DNA from: Branchiostoma belcheri
Taxonomy: Eukaryota; Chordata; Leptocardii; Amphioxiformes; Branchiostomatidae
Assembly (NCBI RefSeq): GCF_001625305.1
Contig: NW_017803910.1
Span: 1,583,409-1,647,408, forward strand
Reading direction: 5' to 3'
Length of the DNA: 64,000 nucleotides
Shown: piece after piece, positions 24,125 to 35,280 of the stretch
Layout: each line of letters starts with the position of its first letter
How positions within the stretch are numbered: the first letter of the stretch is position 1
The notes under the pieces: model-generated
What the model was told of the DNA's origin: nothing
The model's input: the letters and a program-made list of their open reading frames with translations, nothing else
Databases searched by the model: none
Position numbers and translations under genes: made by a program

Positions 24125-24404
24125 AGGCACCCAAAGAATTTTTAGGGCAATAAAACTGTTATCTGTGATGCAGAAATGTGATGTCATTGACAAAAATGTC
24201 TGCTTGTTTTGTATCATAAGCTGGTTCTAGCTATTTATTGGTGGTATCAAAATGTAAAGCATGTGTTGGGGCTATTTCAAATTCTTCAGGAATGAAATGA
24301 TGACAAAATTGTGCTAATGAAATAGCAGGTAATGTCAATATCAGACAGATTTCTTCATCCATAGTATTTTTTGTCATGTTGCCCTGAATTTGTATTGGAT
24401 GCCT
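24125..24404. mobile_element. TTAA-flanked MITE
   Basis: Ends AGGCACCC and GGATGCCT are inverted and flanked on both sides by TTAA (24121-24124, 24405-24408), the target of piggyBac- and Kolobok-type transposons. The element starts 32 bp after the stop codon of the vWA gene. Confidence 0.75.
24149..24154 (+). terminator. Candidate poly(A) signal after vWA gene
   Basis: AATAAA lies 57 bp after the TAG stop of the vWA gene and inside a TTAA-flanked MITE. Further AATAAA copies at 25922 and 25927 would give a 1.8-kb 3' UTR. Confidence 0.35.
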
Positions 24405-25015
24405 TTAAGTATTATTGTTTCAGATGTGTCTTAGGAATTTGGTAGACTTTGGAAGAAGCCAGTGTTATAGGTAAGGAGACTAAACGAAAGTCTAGTACAT
24501 ACTGCTTCTATTTATTCCTAAACAAGTCAGCTAGATGTGGTTCTGTAGTGTGTGTGGATGAGTAATCAAGAATATATTACAATGATTGATATATTATGAC
24601 ATTTTTTGTCATGACCATATTTTATACAAGTTCAATGTTGTAAAAAAGAAATACCTCACTTAACTCATGCACATGTTGCACCTATGCTTGTGATAGTTGA
24701 TATCAGCATTTATATTTACTATATGATAGGTACATATTGATAAAGGTCATGGAAGTTAAAGATAAAAAGATAAAAAAAAAGGGATGTTACTTATATTATA
24801 CAGAGATGCTTCAATATTATTAAATGTAAAAATCATGAAGTACTAATCAGAGAAAACGATACTTGTTTGATATTTTCATTCAATAGCAAATTTTCTATGT
24901 CAGACTTGGCAGCTTTCATAAAACATTTGAATCTCATTACTCATGCTATTATTATAAACTGGCTCTGCACACGTTTATTATGTCACAAAATGTGCACACA
25001 ATAAGATTCAGTGTT

Positions 25016-25105
25016 CTGTATCTGTATAGCCGGTATAGCGATAAGCCGCCCTTTGTCGTTACACACCAGCTTTGCAGGCACGAGGCGCGGCGGCAGCTGG
25101 CTACA
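25016..25105 (+). repeat. Dispersed repeat, copy 1 (inverted copy at 57490)
   Basis: Contains CTGTATCTGTATAGCCGGTA, then CACACCAGCTTTGCAGGCACG and GCGGCGGCAGCTGG. The same words occur in inverted orientation at about 57487-57580. Confidence 0.65.
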
Positions 25106-25132
25106 TTACACCAAACAAATTGTTACACCTAA

Positions 25133-25341
25133 GAGGGCCTGCAAGCCTTTCGTAAGGCGTAATCAGGCCGTTTTAAACTTCGTAATTTGTAGGCAGCCTC
25201 CGCAAAAATCAACATAATTCGTAATTGGACATTAGCCGCAAATCGTAAAGTCGTAATCAGCTCTGAGACTTAAACGTAATTCGTAATAGGCTGCAAAAAT
25301 TTTGCGTAATTCGTAATCACTACCCCCCCTTGCAGGCCCTC
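25133..25341. mobile_element. Short MITE with 6-bp target duplication
   Basis: Perfect 13-bp terminal inverted repeats GAGGGCCTGCAAG are flanked by a perfect 6-bp direct repeat ACCTAA (25127-25132, 25342-25347). The interior is full of CGTAATTCGTAAT words. See the related element at 31048. Confidence 0.78.
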
Positions 25342-26104
25342 ACCTAACCCTTGAACATCTAACTCTAAACATTGTTTAAAGCTATCTAATGATAGCTATC
25401 TAATGTGTTGTAGTGATGAATGCTTTCTATATTTATATGTAATGTGACTCTTTTGAGATAAGATCAGTAAAAGTAGTCTTATTCTTTACATTCTCTGGTC
25501 TGTTGAGACATTCAATGTGTCAAAACATTGATTTGCAAAGTCATAAAGTCTGATAACCACTGATAGAATTAAATAATGTAATAATTTGCTGCTGAAGACT
25601 TGGGGTAAATACAGTTTCTGTAGTAATTATTATGTTAGTCTGTACTTAAGATATAGCATGATTATGAACACTGTAAGAACGTAGATTCTAGTACACTTTC
25701 TGGTGATAAGAAAGTCAGAACTAGTATGTAATCATCGAATCTAGATTTTGAAGCATAGAAGTATCTTCTCCATAATGTGTCTTAAGGGGATTTTGCCTTT
25801 TTGCAATCCTGCAAATATTTGTAGATGTTGACTCTTCATTGTTCAAGGGCCAATGTTGTTCTGAAGCTGTATTTATTTTAGCATTTATATTATCACTTTG
25901 GTTGGAAACACTTGAAGACAAAATAAAATAAAGGGCACGTTTGAACCATAACCCGAACTGTAATCTGTAATTGTTTGAATCAGTTTTGCTACCCTAAACA
26001 CTGCAAATTGGTTTTCTTGTGTATGGTAGGTGTTCAGCACCAAGGACAGGTTTGTTTGTGTGCGGAAGGTCTTCATTCTACCACGGAATGAAATAAATGA
26101 ATTT

Positions 26105-26275
26105 TCCAGGGGTCCCAGAAACTTTTTCAGATTTTTACGGAATTCATACGATCCTTACTAGGAAACATACGAAGTTAACGGAATACACAAGATCCTTACT
26201 AGAAACATACGAATTTTACGGAATACATACGATCCATTACGCGGGATACATACGATCCTTACTTGTTGACTTGGG
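26105..26275. repeat. Degenerate tandem repeat of about 35 bp
   Basis: Units built from ACGGAATACATACGATCC and TTACTAGAAACATACGAA recur about four times just upstream of the left-arm transcript's presumed promoter. The right arm does not show it. Confidence 0.65.
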
Positions 26276-27562
26276 ACATCGGCAGCAAATTCAAGATGGC
26301 GGGCTATTATAGCGATGTTCTCCTTAAAATATCTTGGTTTCGAAGACTTTTAAGGGCTTGTCCTGCCCTGCTGAATCCCAAACAGCACTTATGCGGACTT
26401 CTTTCACGACATAGTAGCCTGTATTTTAGACCAAATATGTAGCAGGGCGAGGCTGGGAAACGGTGGAACCGGTGATCGCTGCGGTATGTCACCAAATGAC
26501 CACCAAGTCACTGCATTTACATCATTTTTTTAAAAATCTGAGCTCGAGATTGACATTTTTAGTCTTCGTAATTAGATATCTAACCCTGCTTCCTCGCCAC
26601 ATATAAGTGCCTAGGACCGAGACGGGCCGTCATTGGTCGTCATAATTATTAGATTACCAGCTTCACATTGATTAGACGGCTGTTTCGCACACCTGTGTAA
26701 AAATGAGAGTGGCGTGGTCCTTACAAAATGGCGGTTTCGTATGACAGGGATACTCTGGGCTGATATTTTTTTTACAATTCTTTTGTACTTCTTAGAGTTT
26801 TCTTCGGTAGAATGTTTACACTAAGTGTGCAGCCGAATCACTGGGAGTTGTCGCTGTGGATTTGTGCCGTTCTGGTGATGTTCTGAAGAGAAAATGCGGA
26901 TTTTCTGACCTGGCGAATTTGGGAGAAGACACGTTACAAAATGGCGAAGCACTTGGGAAGAGCAGCGTCAGGCTCGTAGCGTGGTATGGAGACGACTTTA
27001 ATAGCTCATTGTTGCAGGTAAACCAACAAATTGTTTGGCTAACATTCTTCCCTAGTAACTTAATACGAACATGTCAAGTTACATTGTATATTCCGTAAGA
27101 AATTACGTAGTTCTGTATTAGAGAGTGACTAATTTTAGACATGCTTTGAAATTACGCCTATCAATTTGCCGCGCTTTCAACCACATTTTCAAAGTGCGGT
27201 GCGCTCGTAGAGTTACTGTTACAGTAGTAAATGTGTATGCATGTCTTTTTTGTCAATTGTCCCGCGTTTAGATGTTATATTAGAAAGAAATTATGCATTG
27301 ACCAAACTTTTTTCTTATCTCCACGTGGTTCAAAACACCTGTTGGAATGTGCCCGTGTACATAATTAAAACGAGTAGATGTAGCATTATATTGTCTGTCA
27401 AGCACATGCTTGTAATTTAGTTATGGTATTTGTTTCCTTGCTGTGCTACTTACATTTGTACATGTACCTCTGAAAGTACCCGCCATAATGTAGTTTTAGA
27501 TTTCGTCAATTCACAGCCACAACATAAGAACATTTTTTTTAACCTCAAAATGCATCTTGTAT

Positions 27563-27992
27563 CAGGCCTCAAAATTAACTTTTCTTCCTATTGTCCCAGC
27601 ACTGTCCCAAAAATAAATTTCAATTGTCCTGAAGTGAGGATGAACTGTCCTTGCTCATGCACTTAGCTCCACATGCCCCTCAGACTGTGGCGCGTAGCGC
27701 CTCTGCATAGGGCTCTCCAGGACTGCCTGTACCAACCTGTTTTTTGGGGGAAGTATTGTATGACTTCAACTTGAAGTCAACTATAGTTGCAGAGTAGACA
27801 GGAAATTTGGGGGACTATCCCGGATCCAAAAGCCAACTGAGGACGTGTGCCTGATAAACAAAAGAAGGGCTGAAATTCTGATGTTGATTATTTTTCTCTT
27901 GTCCCAAAACTGTCTCAAAGTGTCTTTTTAGTTGTCCCAGCCTAAATTTTAGTGGTCAGTGGCCATTGTACCACCTTTAATTTCGAGCCCTG
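27563..27992. mobile_element. hAT-like non-autonomous element
   Basis: Ends CAGGCCTCAAAATTAA and, inverted, CAGGGCTCGAAATTAA, with internal TTGTCCCA repeats. A clear 8-bp target duplication is not visible, so the superfamily is tentative. It lies in the first intron of the left ncRNA copy. Confidence 0.55.
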
Positions 27993-28326
27993 TTGTAGTA
28001 GAAGATAACGTTAATTCAACGAGGTCTATATCTCTAGTTGGTAAGATTTGTTCAGTGTCATTTTGCAACTTTCTGTAATGTATGACAAGCTGATAACATT
28101 AGCTATTTCTTCTTTTAATCATCTGTAGTGAGCTGTGCTCTGAGGGTCAGCACCCTGTGCAGGTGTTTAGTACTGATGGGATGAGACTTGTGATGACAGG
28201 CTCCAGGTGATCAGAGACATGTAGGAGTGTTGGGCAAGGTGAGAAAAATCTGAATTCTGCATTTTACCTACAACTATTTGGTGTTATTTGAGACAAGTGT
28301 GTAACTTCTACTGTCCGTATAGTTAG

Positions 28327-29144
28327 GTGGCTGCTGACTGATGTAGTTGTGCATGAGGGCTCCTGTCTAAAACTGACAACACTGGATTGGACCAGACCAG
28401 ATGATTTCAAGACCCAAGACGAATATCAGGTGAGAAAAATCTGAATTCTACACTCAACCTTCTTTTTATTTTATATTACGTGAGAAAAGTGTGTAACTTC
28501 TAATGTTTGTATACTATTAGGTGGCTGCTGACTGATGCAGTAGTAGGGACTCCTGTCTGAACCTGACAAGAGAAGATTGGACCACACCAAGTGATTTGAA
28601 GACCCAAGAGGAATATCTGGTGAGAAAAATCCCAATTCTGCATTTTTACCTACAACTATTTGGTATTTATTTGAGACAAGTGTGTAACTTCTATTTCTGT
28701 ATAGTTAGGTGGCTGCTGACTGATGCAGTAGTGGGGACTCCTGTCTGAACCTGACAAAGATTGGGACAGACCAGATGATTTGAAGACTCGAGAGGAATAT
28801 CAGGTGAGAAAATTCCCAATTCTGGATTTTACCTACCATTTGCTTGGTATTATTTTAGAGAAATGTGTAACTTGTAATGTCTGTATAGTTAGGTGACTGC
28901 CGACTGATGCAGTAGTCCTGTCTGAACCTGACAACAGTGGATTGGACCAGACCAGGTGACTTGAAGACCCAAGAGCAATATCAGGTGAGAAAAATTCTGC
29001 ATTTTGCCTATCATTTACTTAGTACTGTATTACAAGTGTGTAACTTATGTTTCTATTGTTAGGTGGCTGCTGACTGATGCAGCAGTGACGGTGATTCCTG
29101 TCTAAACCTCAGTGACCAGTTTTGAAGACCCAAGAGGAAAATCG
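28327..29144 (+). repeat. Tandem array of exon-intron units (about 190 bp)
   Basis: Five copies of a unit made of an exon of about 100 nt (GTGGCTGCTGACTGATGCAG at its start, GAGGAATATCAG at its end) and an intron of about 90 nt. The right arm holds only two clear copies, so copy number has changed since the inverted duplication. Confidence 0.75.
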
Positions 29145-29543
29145 GTGAGAACTTGAAATCTAAATTGTCTATTGTACCAGTAGTAGTTTTCTTGTTGTTA
29201 ATTGAGACAAGCATGTAACTTTTGATGTCTATGTAGGTAGGTGACTGCTGACTGATGCAGTTGACTGCAGTGATGATTCTAAAGCCGACAAGACCAGATG
29301 TTCGTGTTCTGAGAAACCTGGTGACCGGCAACTTCTCTCCAGTCGAGACCAGCAAATCAGATGACCCGAAGACACAGTGAGTTTGTACAGGTGAGACAAT
29401 GGTGCTCAATTTACAAGTTATATTTTTCTTAGGCATCTCACAATTCTGAGGCATGTCGCAATAGATAACAACTTTCTAGAGCCTAGGATTTTGTACATCT
29501 ATTCAACGAAAGGGATTCCCCAACTGTGCAATTTTATCACTTA

Positions 29544-29920
29544 GGCCACACCAATTTAATTTGTTGGTTCTCGGATTCGCCTCTTCGTTTTTTTCTGATT
29601 TGCAAAAAAAAAAAAATTTGATTCTGGTCCTGAATCAACTGAAAAATGCTCATGTTTTGCCCCCTAACAGTTGAGGAAAGTCCTTTTCTTCCTAGTTGTT
29701 ACAGTTTTCCCATATATCATTGCAGTGGTCTGATTAAAAGTTCAAAATTCAATGTTTAAATTTTAACCCAGCCTTTTGTGTTGACTTCATGGCTCATTTT
29801 GTAGCATTTAAGCCTATAATAGGATGCCTAGACCTGTTTTTATTTTTATTTTTTTTCGCCCTGTCGCTTCATATTTTTTCTGAAAAAATCCGAGAACCAA
29901 CAAATCAAATTGGTGTGGCC
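29544..29920. mobile_element. PIF/Harbinger-type MITE
   Basis: Long terminal inverted repeats starting GGCCACACCAATTTRATTTG, flanked by TTA on each side (29541-29543, 29921-29923). TTA is the classic Harbinger target. The matching place in the inverted arm (near 37,022) lacks the element. Confidence 0.82.
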
Positions 29921-31047
29921 TTAGTCTATCTTTAATGGTCATTCAGTGTAGCATCACAATAACCATCAATTTCTGTTCATATCGTTAGGTGTATCCTGAG
30001 TGTCAGCTGTCCTGATGTTCCTGTCCTGACTGGGAGAAACTTGTGATGACCAGCGACTCCTGTCAAAACCAGACCAGATGAGGGCTGAGAAGACTGGTTG
30101 ACTTGAAGACTGGTGGAATGAAGAGATTTTACAGGTGAAACAATGCTTTTCAACTTACAAAGCAGTTTACCTTAGACTTGTTTCTTTCAAGATAAAAAGT
30201 TTTGGATCAGAAGAAAGTCTGGCTTTTTACAATGTTTATGTACATTATGTACGTTCCCCAGTGGAAAAAAAAAGTTGTGTTGTAGGCAGTATAATTCACA
30301 CAAGCCTAGCCACCTTGTTTTGTAGAATCTGCAAACCATTCAGGTTGGATTAAGAACTAGAAGATAGGAGGCAAGAACAATATTCAAAGTGATTCAGGAC
30401 AAGTGTTTGAGTGGGTATTTTTAACGTGTTGTGAGGAAGTTGCAAGACCTTGCCAGTGCTGTCAGATTAGATTTAACTTTGTCAATGTGTTGAGCCAAGG
30501 TTTTTTTGTTTGTTTATTTGTTTATCAACATTTTCCAGCACATGCGTGGAGGGGGAGGGAGAACAGGTGGGTCACCTTTACGAGCTCCCTCCCCTAATTA
30601 CATCAATAAAAAGCACTCTAAAACAACATTGGATTTAAACACATTATGAAAGTAATACATAAACATACATACAAAAATATGGACATGTAATATATCAGAT
30701 ATCATTCAACGTAGATATCAGTCGACGTAGATATCAGCTCGGTCTTAACGCTATGCATGTCCCACATCTGCAAGCTGCAGACCATGTACATATTTGGCAT
30801 GAGATTTTTCTGAATGTTTATTTCTTTCACACCCTAGCTGATGGGAAGCTAAGACTGTACCTGACCATGCTGTGGGACCTGTCTGCTATCCTGTGTACCT
30901 GTCCACATCCCTGGAGGACATGAGTGCGTATATTCCAGGAGGATTTGCCTGTGTGTGTTCCTGAGGGACCTGTCATGTATCTACGAGACAAGAGAACATC
31001 GGACCTTGACGTGAGTTGGTCTTTATTGTTAGAACTCTTTCAAAAAT

Positions 31048-31335
31048 GGGGTCTGCATGCCGCAATGCGTAAGCACTCGTCTTAGATTTGAGTAATACAA
31101 AATCAGGTCGTTATGACAATATTAAATATAATCTTTGCATAATGTATGGGTAAAGCGTTAAGCTGAATGAATGAAGCGTAATACCGGGTCGCTGCTTTGC
31201 ATACTATTGCGCTTTGACATTTTGCATAATTCGAACTTGAACCAAGTCTATGTCTTCACGAATGAAGAATAAATCGTGACCGCTGCTTCCAGAATTTAGT
31301 GTAAAGCGTGATCACATCTCATGCATGCAGACCCC
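31048..31335. mobile_element. MITE related to 25133 element
   Basis: Perfect 13-bp terminal inverted repeats GGGGTCTGCATGC. The flanks AAAAAT and TAAAAT match at five of six bases. The terminal sequence resembles GAGGGCCTGCAAG of the 25133 element and both interiors contain GCGTAAT-like words. Confidence 0.65.
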
Positions 31336-33440
31336 TAAAATTAAAAATGACAATGAAATATGTTGGAATAAGGCATCTCTGCAATGCTCTGAATTTTTAG
31401 TTCCAAACACCTGATTATCCAAACTGGCCCCCTCTTCTATTCATTGTCATTTTTGATTGAAAGAGTTCACATTTCTTATACTAATATCTAGTTTAAGGTT
31501 GTGACTAATGTTTGTTTGCATTTTTGGCGGAGAACACAGTACATTTTCCTATTGAGGAGAGCACTTGTAATATTGTCTGTTATTTCACTCTGTATAGCAA
31601 TGGGATATGTTTTCAACAGCATTTGTGATCAAACTGTTTTCCCTGATATCCTCCTGATCATGATCCACATTGTACAAGCTTTTTGAAAGTTCTGAAATGA
31701 AAATTATCTTTTAATGTCAAGGAATGTACCTGGTGATTCAGAAACAATCATTAAAGCAACAAAACATGTAGGGATGAATAATGTAAATATTGTGTAGCAC
31801 TCAAAAATGGAAAATTAGATGGAGTGGATTTCAGGGGAAGTACTTTGCTCACAGTATGATTTTTGGAAATATGTCCTATTTCTTTACAGAAGCTGGAAAA
31901 GACAATGTTGTGCTTTCTTTCTCTAGAGTGAATGTACTACAGGTAAGCTGTGTGTGATGTTAGAAAGGGAGGAATTGTGTTATGGAATCAGCAAAACAAA
32001 ATACAAAATGTAATCAATTCTTTTCTCAAGGATTATAAATAGTTTCTAGATAGGATAACTAAACAGTACATTAAATTAAACTGTAGATAGCATTACAGTG
32101 AGAGATGTTTCTAAACAGATTGTTATAGTGAGAGGTTGACACATGTATTTCGCATTTGTAGTTGAAATCATATTTTATATTTTGTTGTATTCATTGGCAA
32201 TGAAACAAATCATTACAAGGGTCAGCACAGGCAGACTAAGCTGGTAGCAGCTGACCCACAAAAAGTACAGACACAATACAACAAACAATTTATGAATTAG
32301 AATCTAATAAATTGTCATCAGATACCATTGGTGTTGGTAAACAGTACTGTACATGTTGCAATGCTGTTTAAATATTTAGGAACAAAACAGAACTGATTTT
32401 GTTTGAAGGACAAAAGGACACACAAGGTTCTTTTTTAATTTGAAATGTAGCCAGTATTTAAGTCAGGGAAATATAGGTAGTGTAGCTAAGAGGTACTGTA
32501 GACAGACAGTCAATGGTGCACACCCCAGCTCTTTCACCAGGGTCCATGGTAGTGTGGGGTAAAAAAGTAATGAAAGGGTTTTAGAGGGTCCAAGTTTGAG
32601 GTGACATTTCTCATAAATATCATTAACATGTAAGAAATGGTGATTTTGGGGTGAACATTTCTTTTGGCTCCTAACCTTACTTCTGGGTATTCTTGCATGC
32701 CAAGTGTAATCCGCCCGTTTGACCTAGATTTTGCTCTTTTTGAGTTGAAACTACCTCGTGCCAGGGACGATTTAAATTTTTTTGTATGGGATTGTCCTAC
32801 CTGAAAATTCCCAATTTACTTTGGAGTGAAATTAATGTTTTATCAGTTGAATTTTTTGAAAATAAAGAAACCAAACTCAGTTGGACTTGTAGCTGAAGAA
32901 ATATCCTTTCGTCCCAAATACAGTTATTCTCCTTCCAAATTATTCCACAGCAGAGACGGTCACTAGCCTTGAGGGTGTGCAGCTTTGAATAGAAATGCCA
33001 AATAAAGTTGGGTGTGCCCCTCAACTTTTGAAGTCAATCATTGCAACTACATTTAGCATATTATATTAAATATGTAAAGGCAGTTATAATAGAGATAGTT
33101 AAAATGCTCATGTAAATATAGGGAAATAACATGATGTATGCTTGTTTCGCTGATTCCCTTTAAAGTCATGTAGACCCCAGACTTTGTTATCACTGTTGAT
33201 GAACTTGCAGCAACACTATTACCTTCTGTTGCAAAATTCAGGTCCCGTGTCATGTTGATCTGGTAAAGTTTGACGGCGGTGTTTTATGCTGACAGACTTT
33301 ATTTGATGAGCTTGAAACTAGGCCTGGATTTTGGAGCAGGAGGTTTGAATTGTTGCAAGTACATAAACAGTGACAACAAAAGTTTGATAGGTTTCTATCA
33401 CTGCATGACAAAACACAATTCCTCTCTTTTTGTATGTTCT
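31336..33440. other. Intergenic, AT-rich, no recognisable gene
   Basis: No domain or repeat family recognised apart from a possible 53-nt exon at 31890-31942. A minus-strand stretch near 32,700-33,000 (GISIQSCTPSRLV-like peptides broken by stops) could be an old LINE fragment, but I cannot show it. Confidence 0.35.
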
Positions 33441-33626
33441 TACCCCGAGTGCCAGACTTGTTTATGGCTGCTAGCCGTTTCCCTTCGGCAGCCAGAAGCC
33501 CTTCACCCGCCTGTGTAAATTACCGCTATGGGCTAGACTTCCCCTTAGTGGTAATTTAGACAGACGGGCAAAGAGCTTCTGGCTGCGGAAGGGAAACGTC
33601 CCGAAACGAGTCTGGCACCCAGGGTA
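33441..33626. mobile_element. Palindromic MITE
   Basis: Ends TACCCCGAGTGCCAGACT and (inverted) TACCCTGGGTGCCAGACT, with inverted homology continuing inward (CCGTTTCCCTTC, GCAGCCAGAAGC). Flanks GTATGTTCT and GTATGCTTT agree at seven of nine bases, suggesting a 9-bp target duplication. Confidence 0.7.
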
Positions 33627-33734
33627 GTATGCTTTCACTTTTTGTTTAAGTTCACTCACACTTCTCCAACACTTTATGCCCCAACACCTTTTGAATTCAA
33701 TTTTCCCACCAAAAAACTTCACTTAGTTAATTGT

Positions 33735-34655
33735 TATTGTGTAATTGGCAGCTTTAATTTCCCCCCAAATTTCCTCTAAAATTGTAACTTTGGGCCTGAA
33801 CATTTCGTTGCTGATTTGTGTAAAAAAAAATTTTTTTGCCAAAATTCTTCCTGCCAAAAAAAATTAGCATATGTGGGACCCTCAAGTAGATAATTAATTG
33901 GATTAAAGTTTTCCCGCCAAAAAACTTAGTATATGGGCATCCTGGCCTTGAACTTGTGCCCCCCTCCCACCACTTAGCCACCACACTTCTACTTGCTACA
34001 CCCAACCAACTCACACTGTTCCAATGCTTTGAACCTTTACGCTTAACTTCTCCAAACACTTTGTGATACTCATGCTATGTCAGACCAACCTTCCGAAACA
34101 CTTAGTTACTTGAGTGAGACTTTTCTGCCAGAATGATTGTCGCTTTACTGGTCAGTCAATGCACAGAAGTTTGCTCCCCTGGGGATGTCTTTGCGGAGAC
34201 ACGGTGCTTCGAAACACCAGCATTCTTGTGCAATTGACTGACCAGTAGAGTGACAATTATTCTGGCAGAAAAGTCTCACTCAAGTAACTAAGTGTTTCGG
34301 AAGGTTGGTCTGACATAGCATGAGTATCACAAAGTGTTTGGAGAAGTTAAGCGTAAAGGTTCAAAGCATTGGAACAGTGTGAGTTGGTTGGGTGTAGCAA
34401 GTAGAAGTGTGGTGGCTAAGTGGTGGGAGGGGGGCACAAGTTCAAGGCCAGGATGCCCATATACTAAGTTTTTTGGCGGGAAAACTTTAATCCAATTAAT
34501 TATCTACATGAGGGTCCCACATATGCTAATTTTTTTTGGCAGGCAAGATTTTGGCAAAAAATTGATCAACCAAGTGTTCAGGTCCAAACTGACAATTTTG
34601 CAATGAATTCAGGATAAAAATGTGGAATTTAAGTGGCCAATTACATTTTGCAACA
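33735..34655. repeat. Long near-perfect palindrome
   Basis: Left arm about 33735-34165 and right arm about 34227-34655 with a 61-bp loop. Over about 70 codons both strands encode the same peptide (KRKGSKHWNSVSWLGVASRS) with a single difference. The sequence holds a tRNA-like B-box stretch (CACAAGTTCAAGGCC). It lies near the midpoint of the larger inverted duplication. Confidence 0.82.
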
Positions 34656-34835
34656 ACGGTGATGGGCTTCTCAAAAAAGGCATCCAGACCCTCAGAGTGG
34701 AGTGGAGTGTTGTCTTGTGTTCAAGGTGGAAGAAGAGTGTGACAAAGTGTTTGGAAAAGTTGACTGGAAACGTGGAGCACAAGAAAGGGTGATGTACTGT
34801 GCAATTAAAATCAGAGATCAAGGGTGAAAGGCAAG

Positions 34836-34947
34836 TAGCCTGGGTTCCATCCTCCGTAGTTGCTGCCCGCTCTCTAATGTCGCCAGGCCGTGGTGACCAG
34901 TGACATAAGGAAGCGGGCGAAAACTACGGAGGATGGCACCCAGGCTA
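34836..34947. mobile_element. MITE with 9-bp target duplication
   Basis: Terminal inverted repeats TAGCCTGGGTKCCATCCTCC are flanked by a perfect 9-bp direct repeat AAAGGCAAG (34827-34835, 34948-34956). A 9-bp duplication points to the Mutator-like group. Confidence 0.82.
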
Positions 34948-35049
34948 AAAGGCAAGGAAAAGAGTGTGCCAGAATGTCAGTGAAGCATCAGAGCGCAGAA
35001 AAAAGTGACGTACCGTGTAATTAAAAGCAGTGCAAGTTAGGGTGTGACT

Positions 35050-35168
35050 AAGGCCCCACTCCCACTACGGTAAAATTGTCCGGATCAAGCCGAATTGATT
35101 CACTTTGATCCGGCTTAAAGCAATTCGGCTTGATCTAGACAATTTTACCGGAGTGGGAAAGGGACCTT
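35050..35168. mobile_element. Palindromic MITE
   Basis: Inverted ends AAGGCCCCACTCCCACTACG and AAGGTCCCTTTCCCACTCCG extend inward through GGTAAAATTGTC and ATCAAGCCGAATTG, so most of the element can fold back. No clear target duplication was found. Confidence 0.7.
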
Positions 35169-35280
35169 CGACCGAAAAGTTGAGCGTGCAAAAGCAGAGG
35201 AAGATTTTAAGTGAAGAGTTTATAATAAGTGGTTAGGGAAGTTACCGGTTAGTGTAAAGGTCCAAAGCATCAGAAAAAGG

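Larger units (their letters stand above)
24093..25016 (+). other. Presumed 3' UTR and flank of vWA gene
   Basis: AT-rich sequence without recognisable genes, beginning at the stop codon. Besides the MITE at 24125 I see nothing else in it. Confidence 0.4.
26720..30134 (+). ncRNA. Putative spliced non-coding RNA gene, left copy
   Basis: Exon 1 ends at 27017 (TTGCAG before GTAAAC). Then come exon A 28129-28238; exons B1-B5 at 28327-28429, 28521-28619, 28709-28803, 28893-28984 and 29063-29144; exon C 29241-29390; exon D 29989-30134. Donors are nearly all CAG/GTGAG and acceptors TTAG/GTGGCTGC. B exons carry stops in all three frames, so protein coding is unlikely, yet splice sites match those in the inverted copy. 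Possible further exons lie at 30837-31010 and 31890-31942. The start is inferred from the CpG-rich block shared by both arms; no function is known to me. Alternative: a spliced pseudogene or repeat family whose splice-like signals are inherited passively. Confidence 0.45.
25981..30310 (+). repeat. Left arm of large inverted duplication
   Basis: Reads as the reverse complement of 36665-41457, with indels. Landmarks shared in inverse order are TTTTGCTACCCTAAAC, a minisatellite unit, CGTCATTGGTCGTCATAAT, a CpG-rich exon, the tandem exon array, and ATTCTTCT-like sequence at the inner end. Insertions unique to this arm include elements at 27563 and 29544. Confidence 0.82.

Noticed and set aside
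27563-27992. 8-bp hAT target duplication for this element
   Set aside because: Flanks TCTTGTAT and TTGTAGTA do not align as direct repeats at the element edges.
28327-28429. C/D-box snoRNA within exon B units
   Set aside because: TGATGC and CTGA words occur but not at the ends with a terminal stem, in either strand.
28327-29144. CRISPR-like regular repeats
   Set aside because: Units of 190 bp with splice sites in a eukaryotic genome; no short repeat/spacer pattern.
33754-34606. Two ORFs encoding an almost identical peptide on opposite strands
   Set aside because: They are mirror images from the palindrome, not two genes.
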